Shown here: positions 25,786 to 34,270 of the stretch, piece by piece
How positions within the stretch are numbered: the stretch's first letter is position 1
Layout: each line of letters begins with the position of its first letter
DNA from: Bacillota bacterium
Lineage (GTDB): Bacteria > Bacillota > Clostridia > Acetivibrionales > JANLFN01
Assembly (NCBI GenBank): GCA_023421675.1
Contig: JAEZTC010000011.1
Location: forward strand, 47,707 to 111,706
Length of the DNA stretch: 64,000 bases
Reading direction: 5' to 3'
Program-made: the position numbers and the translations under genes
Notes under the pieces: generated by a model
What the model saw: the letters and a program-made list of their open reading frames with translations, nothing else
Database searches by the model: none
Told to the model about the DNA's origin: nothing

Positions 25786-26316
25786 TTAAAACAACTCCTT
25801 CTATTAGTATATTCTTGGCAGTACCAGTCGTAAAAAGCATAGTATAACCTTTAACTTTAGTTGGTCTGACAGATTAACCTCTGCTTGCTGTATTTAATAT
25901 TACGGTATATACATGATGGGTTAAATATGTAATCGAAATGCAGCACATACTTCCTTGCAAATGCGGCACCGACTTACTTCTGGTATGCAGCGTATGTAAA
26001 ACAACGCTTCGTCAAGTTTTTGTCAATATAATTTTAACAGATTTAAGCTTAAAATCAAGGCTTAATTAACAATTTATATTTATGCTGCATATATTCAACT
26101 TTATAAGACAATATTGCCACATTATATTCTATCCAACTCCCTTGCCAATTCTTAATTGATTTTTATACATAATTATGTTATATTTTAATTTGATTGGGCT
26201 TAAATAGGCAATAGCCGAAAAGCCTGATAAATTGCGGTTATACCGCACTTACCTGTATAAACAGGTTATAAAATATACATATATAAATGTAATTGTACAA
26301 ATGGGAGGGTAATACA
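25786..26316. other. 531-bp divergent promoter region between fba and pfp, with small hairpins
   Basis: AT-rich. For pfp: TTGATT (26156-26161), 17-base spacer, TATATT (26179-26184). The resulting leader holds three close hairpins: GGCaataGCC (26207-26216), GCGGTtatACCGC (26234-26246) and ACCTGTataaACAGGT (26251-26266). For fba, a minus-strand TTGACA lies near 26024-26029. No small ORF or known riboswitch was recognised. Confidence 0.5.
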
Positions 26317-27564
26317 ATGAGCGAATTAAAAGGAGCTGCGATATTCGGACAGTCAGGTGGTCCTACATCAGTTATTAATGCCAGCGCAGCAGGTGTATTT
26401 ACAGAAGCCCTGAAACAGGGAAACATTACTGCAGTTTATGGTGCAGCACATGGAATTAAGGGAGTTCTTGATGAGAAGTTCTATGATATGAGCAAAGAAG
26501 ATCCATATGAACTTGAATTATTAAAGACTACTCCTTCATCCGCGCTTGGTTCAGTACGTTACAAGCTTAAAAGCGCAGATGAAGATGAAACTGATTATAA
26601 GAGAATCCTCGAAGTTTTCAAAAAATACAATATAAGATATTTCTTCTATAACGGCGGAAACGACTCAATGGATACCTGCAACAAGATCAGCAAGTATATG
26701 CAGAAATCCGGTTACGAATGCAGAGTAATGGGCGTTCCGAAGACAATTGACAATGACCTTTGGGGTACTGACCACTGTCCTGGTTATGCAAGTGCTGCAA
26801 AATACATTGCAACTTCAACTATGGAAGTATACCATGATGCAAGGGTTTACGATAAAGGTATGGTAACAATTCTTGAAATAATGGGAAGAAATGCAGGTTG
26901 GCTTACTGCTTCTGCTGCACTTGCAAAGCATATGGGTGCAGGCCCTGATCTTGTATATCTTCCTGAAATTGATTTTGATATGGACAAGTTCATTTCAGAA
27001 GTTAAAGATGTATATACTAAGAACGGTCACTGTATAGTAGCTGTTTCTGAAGGTATAAGGGATAAGAACGGCAAATACATTTCCGAATACGGTTCTGACC
27101 TCGCTCAGAATAAAGATTCCTTCGGACATGCTCAGCTTGGCGGTCTTGCTTCAACATTGGCAAACATAGCAAAGCAGCACACAGGTGCAAAAGTTCGTGG
27201 TATAGAATTCAGCCTTCTCCAGAGATGTGCATCACACGTTGGTTCTGCAACTGATGTTAACGAAGCATTCTATGCAGGTCAGATGGCTGTTAGATATGCA
27301 GTTGAAGGAAAAACAGATTACATGGTAGCTTTTGAAAGACCTGAAAGCGGCGAATACAAATGCAATATCAAACTTATAAACCTTACAGATGTTGCAAACA
27401 CTGAAAAGAAGATTCCGAGAGAATGGATCAACGAAGAAGGCAACGGACTTAATGAGAATTTCATTAACTATGCTCTCCCGCTTATCCAGGGCGAATCAAA
27501 ACCTCCTCTGGAAAATGGTTTACCAAGATTTGCTAAGCTCAAAAAGGTTTTTGCAACAAAATAA
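26317..27564 (+). CDS. pfp: Pyrophosphate-dependent 6-phosphofructokinase
   Basis: A 415-residue phosphofructokinase of the PPi-dependent, long non-allosteric type. Substrate motif PKTIDNDL (near residue 145) and the active-site GGNDSMDT (about 113, in place of the ATP-enzyme GGDGS) indicate PPi use, as in other cellulolytic clostridia. MGRNAGWLTA and the RGIEFSLLQRCASH region fit the family. The ATG at 26317 follows GGGAGGG; an in-frame ATG at 26293 has no site. Followed by a strong terminator. Using PPi instead of ATP saves energy in glycolysis, common in these anaerobes. Confidence 0.93.
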   Translation: MSELKGAAIFGQSGGPTSVINASAAGVFTEALKQGNITAVYGAAHGIKGVLDEKFYDMSKEDPYELELLKTTPSSALGSVRYKLKSADEDETDYKRILEVFKKYNIRYFFYNGGNDSMDTCNKISKYMQKSGYECRVMGVPKTIDNDLWGTDHCPGYASAAKYIATSTMEVYHDARVYDKGMVTILEIMGRNAGWLTASAALAKHMGAGPDLVYLPEIDFDMDKFISEVKDVYTKNGHCIVAVSEGIRDKNGKYISEYGSDLAQNKDSFGHAQLGGLASTLANIAKQHTGAKVRGIEFSLLQRCASHVGSATDVNEAFYAGQMAVRYAVEGKTDYMVAFERPESGEYKCNIKLINLTDVANTEKKIPREWINEEGNGLNENFINYALPLIQGESKPPLENGLPRFAKLKKVFATK

Positions 27565-27579
27565 AATTCCAAAAAGATT

Positions 27580-27607
27580 AAGGTGCGATTTTATCGCACC
27601 TTTTTTT
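27580..27607 (+). terminator. Terminator after pfp
   Basis: AGGTGCGATTTTATCGCACCT hairpin followed by seven T. Confidence 0.92.
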
Positions 27608-27651
27608 ATAATACTTAGGAAATTATAGTTCTACCTTGATTTATCAATTAT

Positions 27652-28020
27652 CTAATCTTCATATTCAATTTTAGCTCCGCACTTGGGACAAAATATAAAG
27701 CCTCTTTCAATTGTTGATTTACATTCCTGACATATTACAATGTTCTTAACTTCAAGTATTTTGGCTCTTAAATCTTCAATATTTTTGTGACATTCGGTAA
27801 TTTCCTTGCATTTAGCCTCAAGATCAATTGTGGAAGGCTTTATCTCGATATACGTTTCATATACAGCTCCGCCTAGCTCCAGTAAAATTGATTTTATCTT
27901 ATCTTCCTCGGCTTTTATTGCCATATTGATTTTGGAGATTTCAGAAAGTTCTCTTGATGCTTTAACTGCGGCTTTTGCTGTGTCAGATATTTTTTCCTTA
28001 ACGTTGTTAAGTAAAGACAT
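27652..28020 (-). CDS. Small coiled-coil zinc-ribbon protein
   Basis: A 122-residue protein: helical coiled-coil stretch over residues 1-90, then a zinc ribbon of two CxxC pairs (CQECKST near 97 and CPKCGAKIEYED near the end). The pattern is common in clostridial proteins of unknown role, often beside membrane or signalling genes. No catalytic signature. It lies 82 bases after the flavin reductase gene on the same strand; operon membership is possible. Function unknown. Confidence 0.72.
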   Translation of the reverse strand: MSLLNNVKEKISDTAKAAVKASRELSEISKINMAIKAEEDKIKSILLELGGAVYETYIEIKPSTIDLEAKCKEITECHKNIEDLRAKILEVKNIVICQECKSTIERGFIFCPKCGAKIEYED

Positions 28021-28102
28021 TACTTATTTCCTCCCCTATTACTTAATATCAAAGAACAATAAATCAATACTAGAATATTCGACGTCAGAAATTAAATACC
28101 TT

Positions 28103-28690
28103 TTATTTTCTATCCCTTTTAAGAGTTTTTTTCTTGGTAACTGAGTATCCAAAGTATCCCAAAGACTTTTCAAGGCTCCAGTACTCACCATGAGAATAGC
28201 AAATAAGGTCAGCTTTCCCCATATCCATCTTACCTTTTTCATCGATAAGAGATTCATCTACATTTACAGCTACTATTTCAGATATAAACATATCATGCGA
28301 GCCTAGTGAAATTACATGCTTAACCCTGCATTCTATATTAACAGGACATTCCTTTATGAGCGGTACGCTTACATTGGATGCAGTTTCAGCGGTGAGGCCT
28401 GTAAGACTGAATTTATCATTATCACGGCCCGATTTAACTCCGCAAAGGTCTGTTACAAAGGCAAGCTTACGGTTGGGGATATTGATAATAAATTCCCCCT
28501 TGTTTTTTATAAGCTCATATGAATACCGTTCTTTCCTTACAGAAATAGAAACCATCGGCGGCTCTGAATTGATTGTCCCCGCCCATGCTATTGTAATTAT
28601 ATTAGGCTTACCTTCAGCATCTGCACAGGTAACCATTACTACAGGTACTGGATTTAATATAGTTGATGGCTTCCATAATTGTTTTGACAT
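28103..28690 (-). CDS. Flavin reductase-like FMN-binding protein
   Basis: A 195-residue split-barrel flavin-binding protein (flavin_Reduct family). Family features: VVMVTCADAEGKPNIITIAW near residue 17, PPMVSISVRKERYSYELI near 45, FIINIPNR near 66, and a HDMFISEIVAV stretch near 130. These proteins hold FMN and act as flavin or diverse oxidoreductases; in anaerobes they are often of unassigned substrate. It precedes the zinc-ribbon gene and is 23 bases after the endonuclease-III-like gene, so the three probably share a transcript. Confidence 0.85.
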   Translation of the reverse strand: MSKQLWKPSTILNPVPVVMVTCADAEGKPNIITIAWAGTINSEPPMVSISVRKERYSYELIKNKGEFIINIPNRKLAFVTDLCGVKSGRDNDKFSLTGLTAETASNVSVPLIKECPVNIECRVKHVISLGSHDMFISEIVAVNVDESLIDEKGKMDMGKADLICYSHGEYWSLEKSLGYFGYSVTKKKTLKRDRK

Positions 28691-28713
28691 ATGCTTCCTC
28701 CTTAATATTTAAT

Positions 28714-29388
28714 TTATTCTCCGATAATTTTTTTGCAAACCGGTTCAAGTGGACATTTCAAACAGAAAGGTTTTTTAGAATTGCAGTAATTGCTTCCAAC
28801 ACTTACTATTTGGGCATGATATTCATTATATAGTTGGGTATCAGGCTCCAAATGCTTCATAAAAAACTCCTGCATATCTTTGTATGATATATCCGGTTTA
28901 AAATAGCCTAACCTTGAAAAAATCCTTCGTGTATATGTATCAACAACAAAAACAGGTTTATAGGCTGCATAAAGGATTATACTATCGGCAGTCTCTTCTC
29001 CCACCCCATAGAGAGAGAGCAATTCAGAGCGCAGTTCCTTAATATTCTTATTAAACATCTTGTCCAGGTTTCCGCTATATTTATCAAGTAACAAATTGCA
29101 AAAGCTTTTAAGTTTTTTAACCTTTTGCTTATAAAACCTTGTTGAATATATTAACTCTATAATTCTTTCCTCGTCAGCTGTTCTTATGCCTTCTGGATTT
29201 AATAAATCATTATCCTTCAGTTTTTTAATAGCTATAGATACATTTTTCCAGCTGACAAACTGAGCAAGAAGGGCGCCAATTACTGTTTCAAATGGCGTTT
29301 CAGATGGCCACCAATTCATTGATCCGTTTTTCTCGTACATAAGATTGTAGATTTTAATAAGCTCTTGTGCCGTTTTTTTCAAATCCAT
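28714..29388 (-). CDS. Endonuclease III-like HhH-GPD glycosylase with [4Fe-4S] motif
   Basis: A 224-residue DNA-repair protein of the HhH-GPD superfamily. The helix-hairpin-helix/GPD region is LLSLYGVGEETADSIILYA with VVDTYTRRIF holding the conserved Asp. C-terminal Cys are spaced C-x6-C-x2-C-x5-C (CNSKKPFCLKCPLEPVC), the Nth/MutY [4Fe-4S] signature. The Lys that gives Nth its lyase activity (GVGRKTAN in E. coli) is Glu here, so it may be a monofunctional glycosylase or a divergent subfamily of endonuclease III-related proteins. Start: GGGGG abuts the ATG; a TTG six bases on (29382) is better spaced and may be the true start. Confidence 0.85.
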   Translation of the reverse strand: MDLKKTAQELIKIYNLMYEKNGSMNWWPSETPFETVIGALLAQFVSWKNVSIAIKKLKDNDLLNPEGIRTADEERIIELIYSTRFYKQKVKKLKSFCNLLLDKYSGNLDKMFNKNIKELRSELLSLYGVGEETADSIILYAAYKPVFVVDTYTRRIFSRLGYFKPDISYKDMQEFFMKHLEPDTQLYNEYHAQIVSVGSNYCNSKKPFCLKCPLEPVCKKIIGE

Positions 29389-29461
29389 CCCCCTTTTATA
29401 GTATATATTTTAAAACGGGAAAAATAAACATTAAAGTCTTTGATAAATTTAATTATTAGTA

Positions 29462-29510
29462 TTGACATTGACCAATGTTGGATATATTATTAATACATAT
29501 TCAACGTTGG
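29462..29510 (+). promoter_or_regulatory. Promoter with duplicated CCAAnnTTGG operators for the PadR gene
   Basis: TTGACA (29462-29467), 17-base spacer, TATTAT (29485-29490). Within and after it lie two palindromic sites, CCAATGTTGG (29472-29481) and TCAACGTTGG (29501-29510), centre-to-centre 29 bp. Together they form an inverted repeat, CCAAyGTTGrATAT. The first sits between the -35 and -10 boxes, so binding would block RNA polymerase. Confidence 0.7.
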
Positions 29511-29534
29511 GTAATATATGGAGAGATAATCAAA

Positions 29535-30245
29535 ATGATAAAGGTATTAATACTATACTACTTAAATACAAAGCCAACACATGGCTACGAAATCCAAAAA
29601 TTTATAAAGTACACTCAGTTGGATAGCTGGACTAAAATACAATCAGGTTCAATTTATTATGCTCTGGACAAACTTGAAAAGGATGGTATGATAAACCTTC
29701 TCCGTGAAGAAAGTATAGGTTCTAAAGTACGAAAGGTCTTTTCAATTACCGATGACGGAAAAAAAGAGCTTGAACGCAGCCTGGGTGAAGAGCTTCAGAA
29801 AGAAATATTTAATGTAGGCTCCGATAAATTTATTCTTTACCCCTTTCTTAATTTTATTGACAAAGAACAGGTAATAAAGCAAACAAATACTCATATCAAA
29901 GCTTTAAAAGAAAAGAAAGCATATTTCGAGAAATGGCAGAAAATAAAGCTACTGGACCAATACCTTAAGGTTGAAGCATTAAGTTTTGAAATGATTATAT
30001 CCAGTTTAAACTATCAGATAAGCTGGCATTCAGCTTTACTAGAGGAGCTTGACAAGTGTCTTGAACTGGGAAAAAAGACAGAAGATTTTATAAGAAAAGT
30101 TGACTTTTCAGTGATTAATGAGGGTGAATGCACTCAAATTCTTGAGCAGCAAACAATAGAAAAACTAAAGACAGAAATATTATCAAATCCTGCAAAAGCC
30201 GAGAATAAACTTCAAGAGCTTATTCAGCTGTTAAAGAAAAATTAA
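29535..30245 (+). CDS. PadR-family transcriptional regulator
   Basis: A 236-residue regulator with N-terminal PadR winged helix (LILYYLNTKPTHGYEIQKFI, then SGSIYYALDKLEKDGMI, residues about 5-60) and a long coiled-coil C-terminal domain to the end. PadR proteins are dimeric repressors. The ATG at 29535 has GGAGAGA upstream; an in-frame start at 29475 lies inside the promoter and is rejected. Its promoter and that of the next gene share a CCAAnnTTGG palindrome, pointing to autorepression and to control of the flavoprotein downstream. The inducing ligand is unknown. Confidence 0.9.
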   Translation: MIKVLILYYLNTKPTHGYEIQKFIKYTQLDSWTKIQSGSIYYALDKLEKDGMINLLREESIGSKVRKVFSITDDGKKELERSLGEELQKEIFNVGSDKFILYPFLNFIDKEQVIKQTNTHIKALKEKKAYFEKWQKIKLLDQYLKVEALSFEMIISSLNYQISWHSALLEELDKCLELGKKTEDFIRKVDFSVINEGECTQILEQQTIEKLKTEILSNPAKAENKLQELIQLLKKN

Positions 30246-30289
30246 CTCTACAACATTTTTTAATTTTATATACCCAAACATATCTTTCG

Positions 30290-30307
30290 ATATCCAAGGT
30301 TGGATAT
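30290..30307 (+). promoter_or_regulatory. PadR-type operator before the flavoprotein gene
   Basis: Palindrome ATATCCAA GG TTGGATAT, eight-base arms, 33 bases before the ATG at 30340. It matches the CCAAnnTTGG sites in the padR promoter. The short leader and adjacent AT-rich sequence suggest a separate promoter in 30246-30339. Confidence 0.65.
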
Positions 30308-30339
30308 GTTGAAATTTATTTTAAAGGAGGATACTAATT

Positions 30340-31149
30340 ATGAAAATTGTTGTTTTAATGGGCAGTCCCAGAAAGAAGGATAGCTTCAGTGTGTGTAAGG
30401 TTATTGAGGATAAAATAAACTCGGTATGCAGTACAGAATTTGAATATATTTATCTTAGAAATATGAACATAGAAGATTGTAAAGGATGCGACCAATGCTT
30501 CAAAAAAGGTGAACAATTTTGTCCCATCAAGGATGATGTTCAGCAAATACGAGAAAAGCTTATTAATGCAGATGGTATTATCTTCTCTTCCCCTGTATAT
30601 GCTTATCAGGTAACTGGCTCTTTTAAGCGTCTTGTAGACAGGTTGGCTTTTATGTTTCACAGACCGGAATTAATAGGAAAGCCTGCAATTACTTTAACAA
30701 CAACAGGTGGAGGAGGACAAAAGCAGGTTACAAAATTTCTTAAAATGACAGCATGTGGATGGGGCTGCAATCTAACAGGGTCATTGCAAGTGATCAGTCC
30801 CTTTTACACAAAGGAAAACAACCCATATTTCAATCAGGATTATTCCGATAGCAAGAATAAAGAGATAAATATGCAGGCAGAAGCTTTAATATCCGCTATC
30901 ATGAGCAAAAAGCTTTCAGTACCGGGTTACTATGATATTTACATGTTTCACGGTTTGAAAAGTAAAACATACATGTCGGTTGCAGATTATAATTATTGGG
31001 AAAGCATGGGATGGCTTAAATCCAAATATTATTATAAAACTAAAATAAGTCCTGGGAAACGCATCTTCGGAAGTATTCTTGATTTTATAATTAAATCAAT
31101 GTGGAAAAAATATCAGAATGCAAGCATTTCAAATGCTAAAGTCTCCTAA
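30340..31149 (+). CDS. Flavodoxin-fold NADPH-dependent FMN reductase/iron-sulfur flavoprotein-like
   Basis: A 269-residue flavoprotein. The FMN phosphate loop MGSPRKKDSFSVCKV is at residues 7-21 and PVYAYQVTGSFKRLVDRL near 87. A Cys cluster CKGCDQCFKKGEQFC (about residues 48-62) resembles the compact [4Fe-4S] motif of iron-sulfur flavoproteins. The C-terminal 80 residues (FHGLKSKTYMSVADYNYWES and onward) are an extension not common in the short family. AAAGGAGG precedes the ATG. It is the second gene of the PadR unit and likely its regulatory target. Terminator follows. Confidence 0.85.
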   Translation: MKIVVLMGSPRKKDSFSVCKVIEDKINSVCSTEFEYIYLRNMNIEDCKGCDQCFKKGEQFCPIKDDVQQIREKLINADGIIFSSPVYAYQVTGSFKRLVDRLAFMFHRPELIGKPAITLTTTGGGGQKQVTKFLKMTACGWGCNLTGSLQVISPFYTKENNPYFNQDYSDSKNKEINMQAEALISAIMSKKLSVPGYYDIYMFHGLKSKTYMSVADYNYWESMGWLKSKYYYKTKISPGKRIFGSILDFIIKSMWKKYQNASISNAKVS

Positions 31150-31159
31150 ACGTAAATAA

Positions 31160-31192
31160 AAGCCAGGGTCAGATTGAACTGAACCCTGGCTT
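31160..31192. terminator. Terminator between convergent flavoprotein and ABC permease genes
   Basis: AAGCCAGGGT paired with ACCCTGGCTT, 13-base loop. Confidence 0.85.
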
Positions 31193-31210
31193 GCTAATAA
31201 ACCTCTATAA

Positions 31211-32887
31211 CTACATTTCTATTGACGTATATTTCCACCTGGAAATACTGAGCAGAACTTTATATCCTGGAATGGATAAAAGTGAAATAATTACAGCTGT
31301 TAATAAATATATGAATGCTTCTGGTAAGTTTAGTGCTATCATTCCAATAACAACTGCAGCAAGAATTACAACAATGAGTATAGAAACTACCATACCAAGA
31401 ATACCATTTAGGTTTGATTTTATGGCTTCCTGGGGGTTAGTCCAACCGAGTTTGGGCCTTGAAAGGTCTATCATCATATTATAAATTATCATCGGAACAG
31501 AGCCTAAAACACCCAGGATTAAAACTACCAATATCCTGTAAATTGCCATTTTAAGTACTATTGAAACAATAATTCCTGTAACAAATACAACAATAGATGA
31601 TGTAAGCAGACTTAGCAGCAGTTTGGATTTTATTTGTGTTTCGGGTGCTACCGGAATAACTTTTGAAATCCAGAATGTCTGACCTTCCCTTGAAATCGCA
31701 GTACTTGCAACCATATTCATTCCTGTTGCAAAGATAACCAGGCCAAGTGCACCAAGCGCAAGCGGCATTACATTAGCAGGATTGTTTAAAATATTAAGTA
31801 AATCTTTTGTTCCGCTGTTTTTCCCTATAACAGGCATAAGTCCTATTATAGGCCCTGCGAAAGCGCCTGCCATACCATTTAAAAGAAATACTGGAGTTTT
31901 AAACAGCAGTTTGCATTCTTTTTTAAATAGAGCTTTAAGTGCTGAGTTACCCTTACTATATAAAGCGGCACGTTCTTCCCTGGTGGTTTTCTTTTTCTTG
32001 CCGGTTGACTCTTGTCCAGCGAGTACACTCTTATAGAAAACCAGATTACCCAATTGAAGAAGTAAAATGAACAAGCCCACCGAAACAGCCATAAAGAGGA
32101 GGAAATATCCAAAAGCCTCAATACCTTTTAGCGAAAGTGCTAAAGTAGCCCAGATACTTGGCGGGAAGCTCTTTCCCATTTGCTCAATAAAACCGGTTTT
32201 ACTTGCTATTAAAGCATTCATATCGGCCTGACTCATATTATCAGGCATTCCCTGCATCATGAAATTAACTCCGAAAGCAAAGAATAAACCGACTATACCA
32301 CCAACTACAACAAACAAATCCTTATTCCTGCTGACATTTACAAAACGCATTAGCAACATATCAAAAAGGGCTGCTATTATTAATGGTATTGCAGGAGTTG
32401 CAAGTAACAGAAGAAGGGATCCAAACCAGTATAGTATTCCCTGTCCGGTGCCGGCTCCGTAAATAATGATAGCAGGGATAAGTATAGGAGTTACAGTAAT
32501 AAGCTCATTTACCATTACTACAATAAACTTGCTTCCAATTATGTGATAGGGTTTCAGCGGCAGTGGAACCAATATAGTTATGTCCTTTGAAAAATAAAAA
32601 GTACCTATTATGTAGAATATCCCAAAGAAAAATGTAAGCAGCTGTGCAGCCATAAAAGCTTCAGTCAGAACTAACTCCGGTTTACCTGCACTGGCGCCTT
32701 GCTGATATACCGCATTAAATAACAGCGTAAACATAGCTATGAAAAAGCCCAGAGCAAATAGTATTGCGATACCTATAGCAATAGGCTCCCAAAGCTTTTT
32801 CTTTTCTTTTGTGAAACGATACTTAAGCGCGGACAACCCAAAATTTACATTTAAACTTATTTTGGTTAATTTTAATAACATTCTCAT
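31211..32887 (-). CDS. ABC transporter permease, large ABC-2-like type
   Basis: A 558-residue integral membrane protein with about twelve hydrophobic helices (for example AIGIAILFALGFFIAMFTLL, LTFFFGIFYIIGTFYF, ILVVLILGVLGSVPMIIY). The arrangement suits the PF16949/ABC-2-type exporter permeases paired with single ATPases. Its ATG overlaps the ATPase stop by four bases, so the two are coupled. Substrate is not evident; related pairs are tied to drug, bacteriocin or lipid export. No substrate-binding protein is present, so an exporter is more likely than an importer. Confidence 0.82.
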   Translation of the reverse strand: MRMLLKLTKISLNVNFGLSALKYRFTKEKKKLWEPIAIGIAILFALGFFIAMFTLLFNAVYQQGASAGKPELVLTEAFMAAQLLTFFFGIFYIIGTFYFSKDITILVPLPLKPYHIIGSKFIVVMVNELITVTPILIPAIIIYGAGTGQGILYWFGSLLLLLATPAIPLIIAALFDMLLMRFVNVSRNKDLFVVVGGIVGLFFAFGVNFMMQGMPDNMSQADMNALIASKTGFIEQMGKSFPPSIWATLALSLKGIEAFGYFLLFMAVSVGLFILLLQLGNLVFYKSVLAGQESTGKKKKTTREERAALYSKGNSALKALFKKECKLLFKTPVFLLNGMAGAFAGPIIGLMPVIGKNSGTKDLLNILNNPANVMPLALGALGLVIFATGMNMVASTAISREGQTFWISKVIPVAPETQIKSKLLLSLLTSSIVVFVTGIIVSIVLKMAIYRILVVLILGVLGSVPMIIYNMMIDLSRPKLGWTNPQEAIKSNLNGILGMVVSILIVVILAAVVIGMIALNLPEAFIYLLTAVIISLLSIPGYKVLLSISRWKYTSIEM

Positions 32888-33606
32888 TTTTCAGTCAACT
32901 CCAGGAATATATTTTCAAGAGATTCGGAATTTTCTCTCTTTTTAAGCTCTTCCACAGTCCCAATCGCGATAAGCTTTCCTTTGTTGATTATTCCGATCCT
33001 GTCACAAAGCTTTTCTGCAACCTCCATAATGTGTGTGGAAAAGAAAACAACATTACCATTATCACAGTGTTTTCTCATTAATTCCTTCAATTGAAATGAT
33101 GATTTGGGATCAAGTCCTACCATAGGTTCATCAAGTATCCACAACGAAGGGTTATGTATTAATGCACCAGTTAGAACTATTTTCTGTCTCATTCCGTGTG
33201 AATAGCTTTTAATGAGATCCGGGGCAGCATCTATAAGCCCAAACATGTCCAGCAGATATTCCATGCGTTCTTTTCTGTCCTTTACAGGTACATTATAAAC
33301 GTCTGCTATAAAGTTCAAATATTCTATTCCTGTAAGTTTTTCATATACATCCGGATTATCTGGGGCATACCCCATAATTTTCTTTGCTTCAAGCGGCTGT
33401 TTCTGAATATCATATCCGTTGATATTTATACTTCCCTCATCAGAGTTTAAAAGTCCTACCATCATTTTTATAGTAGTAGTCTTTCCAGCCCCATTGGGTC
33501 CAAGGAAACCAAAAATCTCACCATCGTTTATTTTCAGGTTAAGATTATCAACAGCCTTTATAGTCCCTTTATTATAAGCCTTTGATAAATTGGAAATTTC
33601 AATCAT
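32884..33606 (-). CDS. ABC transporter ATP-binding protein
   Basis: A 240-residue ATPase. Walker A GPNGAGKTTT near residue 38, Q-loop region YAPDNPDVYEKLTG near 85, signature YSHGMRQKI near 134, Walker B LWILDEPM near 155, H-loop FFSTHIME near 190. The signature is SHGMR rather than LSGGQ, common in ABC-2 and NatA-like exporters. It precedes and overlaps the permease gene. A 105-bp gap separates it from the Nudix gene. Confidence 0.93.
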   Translation of the reverse strand: MIEISNLSKAYNKGTIKAVDNLNLKINDGEIFGFLGPNGAGKTTTIKMMVGLLNSDEGSININGYDIQKQPLEAKKIMGYAPDNPDVYEKLTGIEYLNFIADVYNVPVKDRKERMEYLLDMFGLIDAAPDLIKSYSHGMRQKIVLTGALIHNPSLWILDEPMVGLDPKSSFQLKELMRKHCDNGNVVFFSTHIMEVAEKLCDRIGIINKGKLIAIGTVEELKKRENSESLENIFLELTEK

Positions 33607-33711
33607 TCATTACACCTCTTTACGTATTTTGACTGTCAAATTATTATCAGTATTACTCATACCATGTTCTTCCTATTATATAATTTTTTTATCTAAAACA
33701 ACAGTATTAAA

Positions 33712-34110
33712 TCAAATTATACCATTGTTTTCGAGGATTTTCCTGCATGCGGGTATATCAGCTTCAGCCCAGTCCAGATTAATCATTTCCGGTAAATCAA
33801 TCCACTTAAGTTCCTTATGTTCTATAGCTTTAGGATAACCCTCAGTTATAGTTGCTTTATATACATGAAGCACGATTTTATTTCCATTACTTACCGAATA
33901 CCCTGTAGCGATATGATCTCCGGCAATAACCTTTATCCTTAGTTCCTCCTTTAATTCCCGTTTTAATGCTTCATGATGTGTTTCACAATTTTCAACTTTT
34001 CCACCTGGAAATTCCCATTTACAAGTGTTATCCATTTTCTCGGACCGTTGTGCTACCAGAATTTTGTTATTTTCTATTATAGCTGCTCCAACAACATGAA
34101 TTTCTTCCAT
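33712..34110 (-). CDS. Nudix hydrolase, MutT/8-oxo-dGTP type
   Basis: A 132-residue Nudix enzyme. The Nudix box is GGKVENCETHHEALKRELKE plus ELRI, near residues 37-61. N-terminal VVGAAIIENNKILVAQRS and WEFPGGK match the MutT family that cleans oxidised dGTP; CTP-pyrophosphatase activity is an alternative. The ATG at 34110 follows GGAGG by five bases; the ATG at 34122 overlaps it. Stands alone, 105 bp upstream of the ABC genes on the same strand. Confidence 0.9.
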   Translation of the reverse strand: MEEIHVVGAAIIENNKILVAQRSEKMDNTCKWEFPGGKVENCETHHEALKRELKEELRIKVIAGDHIATGYSVSNGNKIVLHVYKATITEGYPKAIEHKELKWIDLPEMINLDWAEADIPACRKILENNGII

Positions 34111-34211
34111 TAGTACCTCCATAAAAATAGAATTATTTACTTTTCCTATTTTTACCCTTTATTAATACGTTTATAAGCAGGCAAAAGTTCAGTGGTGAAC
34201 AAAAAAATTAA

Positions 34212-34241
34212 AAGGCTGAAACCCCTATGGATTTCAGCCTT
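34212..34241 (-). terminator. Terminator after the hydrogenase operon
   Basis: AAGGCTGAAA paired with TTTCAGCCTT, T-run (34201-34207 as A on the plus strand) on the minus side. Confidence 0.85.
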
Positions 34242-34270
34242 CAGTCATTAATAATTCAATTTATAATTTT

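Noticed and set aside
25786..26316. A riboswitch or small RNA in the fba-pfp gap
   Set aside because: The hairpins found do not match a known class and lack a terminator; kept only as an intergenic note and finding.
31191..31484. 97-residue plus-strand ORF
   Set aside because: Antisense to the ABC permease, no RBS, composition of a shadow frame.
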